From positions 1 through 64,000 of the forward strand of contig JALOLD010000010.1 of assembly GCA_025456145.1 (NCBI GenBank): 64,000 nucleotides of DNA, written 5' to 3'. The translations under genes and the position numbers were made by a program. The notes beneath the pieces were generated by a model. The model had not been told where the DNA came from. It worked only from the letters and a program-made list of their open reading frames with translations, and did not search any database. Shown here in pieces: positions 42,091 to 49,029 of this stretch (its first letter is position 1; every line of letters begins with the position of its first letter). Source of the DNA: Thermoanaerobaculales bacterium (GTDB lineage: Bacteria; Acidobacteriota; Thermoanaerobaculia; Thermoanaerobaculales; Sulfomarinibacteraceae).

Positions 42091-44376
42091 TCATGAGGCA
42101 CCGTCCCCGGACGTCTCCTGTGGGTCGGCCACGGCATCCGCCGGCGTCTCGCCGGTCTCCTCCTCGGCGGCCACCGGCTCGGGCCGGGTGATGTCGGTGC
42201 CGAGGCGCTGGAGATAGGCCGTCAGGGCGATGATCTTCTTGTCGGCCAACCCCTCGGGGCCGCCCTGGGTGACGATCGCCTCGGCGATGGTCGCGGCCTG
42301 GGCGAGGGCCGCGTCGGTGCCCCCGACGATGTCGTCGTCGGTGTAGGGGACCCCGAGCGTCTGGTGGGCGCGCATCACGACCGGGATGCTCTCGAGGTCG
42401 AGCGGGGTGGTGAGCAGCGACGGGTAGGCGGGCATGATCGATCCCGGGGTGATGGCGCGCGGGTCGTCCATGTGGCGGACGTGCCACAGATCGGGGTACT
42501 TGCCGCCGACCCGGTGGAGGTCGGGGCCGATCCGCCGCGAGCCCCACTGGAAGGGGTGGTCGTAGACGAACTCGCCGGGCTTCGAGTACTCGCCGTATCG
42601 CTCGGTCTCGGCGCGCAGCGGCCGCACCATCTGGGAGTGGCAGTTGTAGCAGCCCTCCGACAGGTAAATGTCGCGCCCGGCGAGCTCGAGCGGGGTGTAC
42701 GGCGCCACCGAGGCGATGGTCGGCACGTTCGACTTGATGAGAAAGGTCGGGATGATCTCGAACAGCGAGGCGACAATCACCGCCACCGCGACCATCACGG
42801 TGAAGAGCAGCGGCAGCCGCTCCCAACGCCGGTGCCAGGTGGTTCTGAAGAAGCGGTCGAGGGTGTAGGCGAGGTTGGCGACGTGGGTGCCCGAGGTCAC
42901 CAGCGGAGAGATCGGCTCGGGCCGGTCGGTATAGGCCCGGGCGAGGGCCGGGGCCTCGTGGACCTCGACGGCGAGCGGTCGCGGCCGGGCGCGCCAGGTC
43001 ATCAGCATGTTGACGCCGAGCAGCAGCGCACCGACGAGATAGGCGGCGCCGCCGATCACCCGGACCCAGTACATCGGGATGAGCCGCATCGTCGTCTCGA
43101 CGAAGTCGGCGTACGCGAGATAGCCCTCTTCGTCGAAGGCGAGCCACATCAGACCCTGGGTCAGGCCGGCGGCGTAGATCGAGACGATGTAGAGCAGGAT
43201 GCCGATGGTGCCGAGCCAGAAGTGCGCCTCGGCGAGCTTCGGCGACCACAGCGGCGTCTGATACAGCCGTGGCAGCAGCCAGTAGATCATCCCGAAGACC
43301 AGGAAGCCGACCCAACCGAGCGCCCCCGAGTGGACGTGGGCGATGGTCCAGTCGGTGTAGTGGGAGAGCAGGTTGACCGAGCGCACCGAGAGCAGCGGGC
43401 CCTCGAAGGTCGACATCCCGTAGAAGGTCACCGCGACGACGAAGAACTTGAGGACCGGGTCGGTGGCGACCTTGTGCCAGGCGCCGCGCAGGGTCAGCAG
43501 GCCGTTGAGCATGCCGCCCCACGAGGGCATCCAGAGCATCACCGAGAACAGCATCCCGAGGGTCGAGGCCCAGGCCGGCAGCGCCGTGTAGTGGAGGTGG
43601 TGCGGTCCCGCCCAGATGTAGATGAAGACCAGCGTCCAGAAGTGGATGATCGACAGACGGTAGGAGAAGACCGGCCGGTTGGCCGCCTTGGGCATGAAGT
43701 AGTACATGATCCCGAGAAACGGCGTCGTCAGCAGGAAGCCGACCGCGTTGTGGCCGTACCACCACTGCATGAAGGCGTCCTGCACCCCGGCGTAGATCGG
43801 GTACGAGCGGAAGAGCCCGGCGGGGACCACCAGGTTGTTGAAGACATGGAGCACCGTGATCGTGACGATGGTCGCGATGTAAAACCAGATCGCGACATAG
43901 AGGTGGCGCTCGCGGCGCCGGGCGATCGTGCCAAAGAAGTTGACCGCGAAGACGATCCAGACCACGGCGATGGCGATGTCGATCGGCCACTGGAGCTCGG
44001 CGTACTCCTTGCCCTGGGTGATCCCGAGCGGCAGGGTGACCGCCGCCGCGACGATGATCAGCTGCCAGCCCCAGAAGTGCAGGTTCGACAGCGTCTTGGA
44101 GAACATCGGAGTCTTGAGCAGCCGCTGCAGCGAGTAGTAGACCCCGGCGAACACGGCGTTGCCGGCAAAGGCGAAGATCACCGCATTGGTGTGGAGCGGC
44201 CGCAGCCGGCCGAAGGTGAGCCAGGGCAGCGGCGGGAAGTTGAAGACCGGCGCCGCGAGCTGGAGCGCGACCAGCAGGCCGACCAGCATGCCGACCACGC
44301 CCCAGACGAAGGTGACCAGGGTGAAACGACGCACGATCGCGTCGTCATAGCTGAACCGCTCGATCTGGACGTTCAT
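42091..44376 (-). CDS. ccoNO: Fused cytochrome cbb3 oxidase subunits I and II (CcoN-CcoO)
   Basis: A 761-residue fusion. The first ~480 residues are CcoN with twelve membrane helices and the metal ligands: His in LRPLHTNAVIF (low-spin heme b), WWYGHNAVGF and AGPHHLHY (CuB), and AHVHSGALGW (heme b3 and heme b). The remainder is CcoO: a membrane anchor, then heme-binding CYNCH in EGCYNCHSQMVRP, GPDLHRVG and the Met ligand in SIMPAYPSL. The enzyme reduces oxygen to water with high affinity while pumping protons. Fusion of the two subunits is known in some phyla, unlike separate ccoN and ccoO in proteobacteria. ATG 44376 (MNVQIERFSYDD) is supported by CCGGGAGGG just upstream. Rrf2 precedes it by 37 bases. 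Confidence 0.96.
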   Translation of the reverse strand: MNVQIERFSYDDAIVRRFTLVTFVWGVVGMLVGLLVALQLAAPVFNFPPLPWLTFGRLRPLHTNAVIFAFAGNAVFAGVYYSLQRLLKTPMFSKTLSNLHFWGWQLIIVAAAVTLPLGITQGKEYAELQWPIDIAIAVVWIVFAVNFFGTIARRRERHLYVAIWFYIATIVTITVLHVFNNLVVPAGLFRSYPIYAGVQDAFMQWWYGHNAVGFLLTTPFLGIMYYFMPKAANRPVFSYRLSIIHFWTLVFIYIWAGPHHLHYTALPAWASTLGMLFSVMLWMPSWGGMLNGLLTLRGAWHKVATDPVLKFFVVAVTFYGMSTFEGPLLSVRSVNLLSHYTDWTIAHVHSGALGWVGFLVFGMIYWLLPRLYQTPLWSPKLAEAHFWLGTIGILLYIVSIYAAGLTQGLMWLAFDEEGYLAYADFVETTMRLIPMYWVRVIGGAAYLVGALLLGVNMLMTWRARPRPLAVEVHEAPALARAYTDRPEPISPLVTSGTHVANLAYTLDRFFRTTWHRRWERLPLLFTVMVAVAVIVASLFEIIPTFLIKSNVPTIASVAPYTPLELAGRDIYLSEGCYNCHSQMVRPLRAETERYGEYSKPGEFVYDHPFQWGSRRIGPDLHRVGGKYPDLWHVRHMDDPRAITPGSIMPAYPSLLTTPLDLESIPVVMRAHQTLGVPYTDDDIVGGTDAALAQAATIAEAIVTQGGPEGLADKKIIALTAYLQRLGTDITRPEPVAAEEETGETPADAVADPQETSGDGAS

Positions 44377-44413
44377 CGACCCTCCCGGGGGCTCGCTGCG
44401 GGGATTGTATCGA

Positions 44414-44863
44414 TCACGCCGTCGGCCCCCCCGCCGGCCGGATTCCGAGCCCATCCGTCCGGACCGCCCGCCGAGCGACGTCGGCCAGGGTCGTTCCGGC
44501 GAGCAGGTCGCGGAACGAGCGGCGGATCTCGGTCATCGACGAGTGGAGCGGACAGCTCTCGGTGTCGGTGCAGGCGCCCTGGCCGAGCAGGCACTCGACG
44601 CCGTCGAGCCCGTCGAGGAAGGGCTCGACCACGGCGAGCAGCGTGATCTCGGCGGACGGCCGGTTGAGGCGGAAGCCGCCGGTGCGGCCGCGCTGCGAGA
44701 TCACCAGGTCGGTCGCGGTGAGGCGGCGCAGGATCTTGCTGAGGAACTGGGGGGGCAGGCCGAGCTCGGCGGCGATCTCGGCCGAGTGCAGCGCCCCTCT
44801 CCCGTCGCGCAGGGCGAGCAGCGAAAGGGCCCGGACCGCGTACTCGGCGCTGCGCGTCAGCAT
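44414..44863 (-). CDS. Rrf2-family iron-sulfur transcription regulator
   Basis: A 149-residue Rrf2 regulator. The winged helix is SAEYAVRALSLLALRDGRG...AAELGLPPQFLSKILRRLTATDLVISQRGRTGGFRL. Three cysteines, CLLGQGACTDTESC (about 89-102), match the Fe-S ligand spacing of the NsrR/IscR/RsrR group, so it probably senses nitric oxide, oxygen or redox state through a cluster. Located 37 bases upstream of ccoNO in the same direction, it likely controls itself and the oxidase operon. The ATG sits two or three bases after the predicted transcription start. Confidence 0.92.
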   Translation of the reverse strand: MLTRSAEYAVRALSLLALRDGRGALHSAEIAAELGLPPQFLSKILRRLTATDLVISQRGRTGGFRLNRPSAEITLLAVVEPFLDGLDGVECLLGQGACTDTESCPLHSSMTEIRRSFRDLLAGTTLADVARRAVRTDGLGIRPAGGPTA

Positions 44864-44871
44864 GGCGCGGG

Positions 44872-44901
44872 ATATTAGGACCTGCGTGTCCGTTTTGTCA
44901 A
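44872..44901 (-). promoter_or_regulatory. Strong promoter of rrf2 and probably the cco operon
   Basis: On the minus strand TTGACA (44901-44896), an 18-base spacer and TAATAT (44877-44872), eight bases before the ATG of rrf2. This predicts an almost leaderless message. An Rrf2 site overlapping this promoter is likely but I cannot define it. Confidence 0.8.
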
Positions 44902-46460
44902 GCGAGCCGGTCGGCGACCGGAAGCTCGACCGAGATCACGGCCCCCCCGGCTGGCCGGTTGGTGGCGCGGACGGTCCCGTGGTAGGCCTCGACCAGGGCC
45001 TTGACGATCGACAGGCCGAGCCCCGAGTGGCCGTCTCCGGACCGGTCGGGCCGGTAGGAGAAGAAGCGGTCGAAGATCCGCTCGAGGTGCTCCTCGGGGA
45101 TCCCGGGCCCGCGGTCGGCGACGGTCACGACCGCCCGGTCGCCCGCCAACTCGAGGGCGACGGTGACCGCTGCGCCGGGCGGTGAGAAGCTGACCGCGTT
45201 GGCGAGCAGGTTTTCGAAGACCTGGGTCAGCCGGTCGGCCGAGGCGGTCACCGCGACCTCCGGGCCCGGGACCTCGAGCTCGAAGCTCGGCCCGCGGCCG
45301 CCGCGGCGCAGCCGGAAGGCCTCGACAACGCCGGCGAGGAGCCGGTCGAGGGCGACCCGCTCGAGCTCCTCCTCGTCGATCCTCGCGTCGATGCGCGAGA
45401 TCTCGCGCGCCTCGTTGATCAGCCGCTCCATCCGGGCGACGTCGGACTGGATCATCCCGAGAAAGCGGCGTCGCTCGGCCGGATCGTCGACCTCGAGGGC
45501 CATCTCGGTGGCGGTCCGGATCGCCGCGAGCGGGTTCTTGAACTCGTGCGACACGTCGGCGGCGAAGGACTCGGTGAAGCGGAGGTGCTCCTCGAGCCGG
45601 CGGGTGAGCTCGGCGAGGGCACGCTCGAGGTCACCGATCTCGTCGCTGCGACGGCTCGGCTCGAAGGAGCCGCGCAGCCGGCCCCGGCGGTCGAGGATGT
45701 CCTCGGCCCGTCGCCTGAGCTTGCCGAGGGGGCGGGCGATGGTGGTCGCCATGAGCAGGGTCAGGACGACCGCGACGCCGAGGCTGACCAGGAAGACCTT
45801 GAAGACGTCGAGCCGGACCGCGACGAGGGCGCGCAGGATCCGCCCGGTCGACTGCGACACCAGCACCGCCCCCTCGACGACCCCGTCGATCCGGATCGGG
45901 ATGGCGATGTAGAGGGTCACCGAGCGCTGGCTGCCGGGGGTGATCCGGGTGGTCGCGCCATAGCGACCGGCGAGCGCGTTGCGGACCTCGGCGGCCTCGA
46001 GAAAGCTGGTCGGCGTCCAGCCGTCGTCCCCCGGCTCTTCGGTCGGCGGCGACAGCCGCCGCAGGGCGCGGAAGGGCAGTGAGCCGATCCGGTAGAGCAG
46101 AGGGTCCTCGCCGGGGACGACGGCCGGCTGGTCGGCGGGCGGCGTCTCCTCGCGGCGCGGGCCGAGCTGGGCCGAGTCGGCGAGCAGCTCGCCGCGCTGG
46201 TCGACGACCCGGAGCCGGGCGAGGTGTCGTTGGCCGAGCTGGACGAGAATCCGCCGGGCGTCGTCGGCGGCGAACCGGCCGGTCGCCTCGAGGGCGGCGG
46301 CGAGCAGGCGACCCTCCTGGGCCATGGTCCGCTCCTGCGCCTCGAGCAGGTGGCGCTCGTAGGTGTCGAGAAAGAGCACCCCGGCCATCGGCAGGAAGAC
46401 GACCAGCACGTTGAAGGCGAGCAGGCGGACCGAGATCCGCGACAGCCATCTCACCGTCAC
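44898..46460 (-). CDS. Sensor histidine kinase, ChvG-like
   Basis: A 520-residue membrane kinase. Two membrane helices (about 13-31 and 220-242) enclose a ~190-residue periplasmic sensor region, followed by a HAMP segment (IARPLGKLRRRAEDIL). The transmitter has the H-box FAADVSHEFKNPLAAIRT (phospho-His near 300), N-box QVFENLLANAVSFSPPG, G1 DRGPGIPEEHLERIFDRFFSY and G2 GHSGLGLSIVKAL. The layout and its ChvI-like partner resemble ChvG/ExoS, which control envelope and acid responses in alphaproteobacteria. It is encoded downstream of the regulator, 166 bases away, and its 3' end overlaps the rrf2 promoter by four bases. Confidence 0.9.
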   Translation of the reverse strand: MTVRWLSRISVRLLAFNVLVVFLPMAGVLFLDTYERHLLEAQERTMAQEGRLLAAALEATGRFAADDARRILVQLGQRHLARLRVVDQRGELLADSAQLGPRREETPPADQPAVVPGEDPLLYRIGSLPFRALRRLSPPTEEPGDDGWTPTSFLEAAEVRNALAGRYGATTRITPGSQRSVTLYIAIPIRIDGVVEGAVLVSQSTGRILRALVAVRLDVFKVFLVSLGVAVVLTLLMATTIARPLGKLRRRAEDILDRRGRLRGSFEPSRRSDEIGDLERALAELTRRLEEHLRFTESFAADVSHEFKNPLAAIRTATEMALEVDDPAERRRFLGMIQSDVARMERLINEAREISRIDARIDEEELERVALDRLLAGVVEAFRLRRGGRGPSFELEVPGPEVAVTASADRLTQVFENLLANAVSFSPPGAAVTVALELAGDRAVVTVADRGPGIPEEHLERIFDRFFSYRPDRSGDGHSGLGLSIVKALVEAYHGTVRATNRPAGGAVISVELPVADRLA

Positions 46461-46560
46461 GGCCTGCTCCGTCGGCGCCCGGCGAGGGACGGGACGTCAG
46501 AGCCACCGAGGCGCCGGGACCTCCGGAGCGGCCTCGAGCGACCTCGTCCATCGCGTGCGT

Positions 46561-46588
46561 CGTGTCTTCGCGCCCTCTGGGTTGTGAC
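46561..46588. repeat. AAAGACAC element, diverged single arm
   Basis: CGTGTCTTCG...GGTTGTGAC matches the right arm of the hairpin element at 42044-42075, with several changes and no clear left arm. It lies in the gap between the ChvI-like and ChvG-like genes; nothing else is seen there. Confidence 0.6.
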
Positions 46589-46626
46589 GGGTCTTGCAGT
46601 CCGCTCGGCGGACCGAGGGTGGGCGA

Positions 46627-47334
46627 TCACGACCCGGCCGCCTCGGTGTAGCGGTAGCCGAGCCCGTACACCGTCTCGATTCGGTCGAAGTCGGGGTCGA
46701 GGCCGGTGAACTTCTTGCGGATCCGCTTGATGTGCGAGTCGATCGTGCGGTCGGACACGTAGGTGTCGTGGGGGTAGCCCTGCTCCATGAGCTGCTGTCG
46801 CGTCTTGACGTGGCCGGGGCGACGGACCAGGGCGTGGAGCATCATGAACTCGGTCACGGTGAGGGGGACGTTGTGCTCGCGCCAACGGGCGGTGTAGCGC
46901 CGTAGGTCGAGCACGAGCTGGCCGATCGTGAAGAGGTCCTCGTCGTCCGCGGTCCGGTCGTTGACCAGCGCGAGCCGGCGGAACAGCACCTTGACCCGCG
47001 CCACCAGCTCGCGCATCGAGAACGGCTTGCACAGGTAGTCGTCGGCGCCGAGCTCGAGCCCGAGGACCCGGTCGAACTCCTCGTCGCGCGAGGTCAGGAA
47101 GACGATCGGCACGGTTTGCGACAGCGAGCGCACCCGGCGGCACAGCTCGAGGCCGTCCATCCGCGGCATGATGATGTCGAGGACCACGAGATCGGGAAGG
47201 CTGCGCTCGAACGACTCCCAGGCGGCGACGCCGTCGGCGAAGCTCTCGACCCGGTAGCCCTCCCGTTTGAGGGCGAAGGCGACGTTGTCGCGGATGTTCT
47301 GCTCGTCCTCGACGATCGCGACGGTGCCCGTCAT
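46627..47334 (-). CDS. OmpR-family response regulator, ChvI-like
   Basis: A 235-residue regulator. The receiver has Asp10, phospho-acceptor Asp53 (VVLDIIMPRMDG), Thr81 and Lys103. The C-terminal winged helix (about 135-232) contains VPLTVTEFMMLHALVRRPGHVKTRQQLM and YVSDRTIDSHIKRIRKKF, the form found in ChvI. TSRDEEFDRVLGLELGADDYLCKPFS is likewise ChvI-like. Its partner is the kinase downstream. The natural signal and targets in this organism are unknown. Confidence 0.92.
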   Translation of the reverse strand: MTGTVAIVEDEQNIRDNVAFALKREGYRVESFADGVAAWESFERSLPDLVVLDIIMPRMDGLELCRRVRSLSQTVPIVFLTSRDEEFDRVLGLELGADDYLCKPFSMRELVARVKVLFRRLALVNDRTADDEDLFTIGQLVLDLRRYTARWREHNVPLTVTEFMMLHALVRRPGHVKTRQQLMEQGYPHDTYVSDRTIDSHIKRIRKKFTGLDPDFDRIETVYGLGYRYTEAAGS

Positions 47335-47377
47335 CGCTCGAGGGTAGCCGACCGCGACGACCCGCGCAACGGTGAAA

Positions 47378-47404
47378 CGGCGCCCCGTCGAGGGGCGCCG
47401 TCCG
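47378..47404 (-). terminator. Intrinsic terminator of the phasin gene
   Basis: Read on the minus strand: CGGCGCCCC, loop TCGAC, GGGGCGCCG, then TTTC. The stem is a perfect nine base pairs (47378-47386 with 47392-47400). It lies 26 bases after the phasin stop. Confidence 0.8.
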
Positions 47405-47429
47405 GTCGGGAGCGCGGGCCCGGCTCGGC

Positions 47430-47879
47430 TTACTCGGCCGCGCCGGAGGCGCCGCCGTCGGCCTTCTTGGCCGGGGCCTTCTTGGCGGCGGTCTTGGCCG
47501 GCGCCGGCGAACCGGCGACGCGCAGCTTGTCGATCGCCGAGGTCAGCTTCTCGACCCGCTCGGTGAGGATGTCGATCTCGTCCTTGGTCGGCACCCCGAG
47601 ACGGTGGATCACCGCCGTCACCTTGTCGTCGAGGGTCCGCTCGAAGGTCTCCCAGTAGCTCTCGGCGACGACCTTGACGCCGCTCACCGCACCCATCGCC
47701 TGGCCGACCTTGTCGCGGCCGATCTTCTCGTAGCCCTCGCCCTTCTTGACGAGGGTGCTGAACAGCTTGCCGCCCTCCTCCTGCGCCATCGCGACGGCGC
47801 CGAGCCCGGCGAGCCAGATCTGGTGGGCGTTCTCGGTGACCTCGTACTTGATCTCTTTGGCCTTCTTCTTGGCGATCAT
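47430..47879 (-). CDS. Phasin-family polyhydroxyalkanoate granule-associated protein
   Basis: A 149-residue protein related to PhaF/PhaI-type phasins, which coat polyhydroxyalkanoate granules. The helical core (VTENAHQIWLAGLGAVAMAQEEGGKLFSTLVKKGEGYE) is typical, followed by a coiled-coil-like DEIDILTERVEKLTSAIDKL and a short PAKTAAKKAPAKKA tail like the DNA-binding tails of PhaF. No PHA synthase is in the window. It has its own terminator and a promoter studded with a repeated palindrome, so its expression appears strongly regulated. Confidence 0.87.
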   Translation of the reverse strand: MIAKKKAKEIKYEVTENAHQIWLAGLGAVAMAQEEGGKLFSTLVKKGEGYEKIGRDKVGQAMGAVSGVKVVAESYWETFERTLDDKVTAVIHRLGVPTKDEIDILTERVEKLTSAIDKLRVAGSPAPAKTAAKKAPAKKADGGASGAAE

Positions 47880-47936
47880 GGTGCTCTCCCTCGTGGTCGT
47901 GGCGCGGTGCGCCGGGTTGTCGATCTCATCGGTTTC

Positions 47937-48124
47937 TGCCGCGCTGCGGCATGACCGATGGGGAGAATATAACGCGCTGCGGCAAGACTGTCAAGGGGAA
48001 ATTGCCGCTTTGCGGCAACTTCTTAATAAAACTTTTAAATGCAGTTGTTTATAGGTGTGCAACTCGGGGTATCTGGAGCCCGAATCAGGGGGCTGTCCGC
48101 ACATCTTCTGTCGCGCTGCGGCAA
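47937..48124. promoter_or_regulatory. Four-copy TTGCCGC-N3-GCGGCAA operator cluster
   Basis: Copies lie at 47937-47951 (TGCCGC-gct-GCGGCA), 47969-47985 (right half perfect), 48002-48018 (perfect TTGCCGCTTTGCGGCAA) and 48108-48124 (right half perfect). Copies 1 and 4 share a longer unit, continuing ...GACnnGATGGGGA. They bracket and fill the phasin promoter. The region 48000-48060 is unusually AT-rich. The rest of the 47880-48285 gap has no gene. Confidence 0.8.
47966..47994 (-). promoter_or_regulatory. Phasin promoter
   Basis: On the minus strand TTGACA (47994-47989), exactly 17 bases, TATATT (47971-47966). One copy of the palindrome occupies the spacer, one lies upstream of the -35 and one downstream of the -10. 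The leader to the ATG is about 80 bases. Confidence 0.82.
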
Positions 48125-48285
48125 GACGCGATGGGGAATTCTGGAGTCAACACGCCAACCACGGCGGACGCGGGTTCCATCCTGCGACTCCCCGTGGATT
48201 CGCCGTCGTCCCCCTGTCCGCCGTGCTTCAGATCCAAGCCATCCGGTCCGTCACGTGGTGCCCAAGCCGAGATTCTCCGATCCGG

Positions 48286-48711
48286 CTACCACCCGTCGGG
48301 GTAGGAGGTGTCGACCGCGATCGCCGAGCTGACGAGCTCCTTGGCCGCCTTGGCGTAGGGCAGCAGCGCGAACAGGCTTCCCTTGGCGAGCTTGAGCTTG
48401 CCGCCCATCAGCCCGACGATCGGGTCGGTCTTTCCGGCCAGGACGCTCTTCCAGGTCGACGGGTTGGCCTTGATGTGGTACGGCGCCTCCTCGAGCTCGG
48501 CCGCCGTGGCGGACCACGCCTTCCGGCAGTCCCCGTGCCACAGGTCGGCGATGACGATCCGCTCGGCGGGGATCCCCATGTCGCCGTCCGCGGTCATGAT
48601 CATGCCGATCGCGCCCTCCCACTTGGCGGCGGCCTTCTTGTACTCCGCGTTGCCGTTGATCGCGTCGCTCCACAGCGTGGCCCACTCGGCGGTGAAGATC
48701 TCGGCTGGCAT
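48286..48711 (-). CDS. SCP2 sterol-carrier-like protein
   Basis: A 141-residue small cytoplasmic protein with the SCP2-like shape: EIFTAEWATLWSDAINGNAEYKKAAAKWEGAIGMIMTAD near the start, ADLWHGDCRKAW, and the hydrophobic-cavity end PSTWKSVLAGKTDPIVGLMGGKLKLAKG. Such proteins bind lipids or acyl-CoA; the ligand is unknown. GGAGG lies before the ATG at 48711, which is preferred to an in-frame ATG at 48744. A GTCCGC array starts 76 bases upstream. Confidence 0.8.
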   Translation of the reverse strand: MPAEIFTAEWATLWSDAINGNAEYKKAAAKWEGAIGMIMTADGDMGIPAERIVIADLWHGDCRKAWSATAAELEEAPYHIKANPSTWKSVLAGKTDPIVGLMGGKLKLAKGSLFALLPYAKAAKELVSSAIAVDTSYPDGW

Positions 48712-48787
48712 GGTTCCTCCGGTGTCGGTCTTCCTGGGGGTCAAGGATAGCGCACCAATTGCCCAACCCGGCAGCGACCATACCCGC

Positions 48788-49018
48788 GTCCGCGTCCGCG
48801 TCCGCGTCCGATGTCAGCGGCAGCGGCAGGAACAGCGACAGCGACAGCGTCAGCAATCAGCGACAGTGGCAGGTATCAGCGGCAGCGTGAGCGGGCGGAG
48901 TCGCGTCCGACGCGCCGCCGCAATTCGTTCGACGAATTGCAGCCGCTGCCGCTGCAGTCGGACGCGGACGCGGACTCGGACGCGGACTCGGACTCGGACG
49001 CGGGAGCCGCTGCCGCTG
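48788..49018. repeat. Complete inverted hexamer element with CAATTCGT hairpin
   Basis: GTCCGC arm 48788-48811, then CAGCGGCAGC/GACAGC variants to about 48895, then a perfect palindrome CAATTCGT-TCG-ACGAATTG (48921-48939), GCCGCTGCC units and a GGACGC/GGACTC arm (48960-49001), ending in more GCCGCTG. It occupies nearly all of the gap between the SCP2-like gene and the double-zinc-ribbon gene. Confidence 0.93.
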
Positions 49019-49029
49019 TCAGGTCGGCG

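Noticed and set aside
44377-44413. FNR/FixK box in front of ccoNO
   Set aside because: No TTGAT-N4-ATCAA-like sequence is present in this gap or in front of rrf2.
46461-46626. Possible small gene between the ChvI-like and ChvG-like genes
   Set aside because: Frames here are shadows or parts of the diverged AAAGACAC repeat arm, with no start signal or domain.
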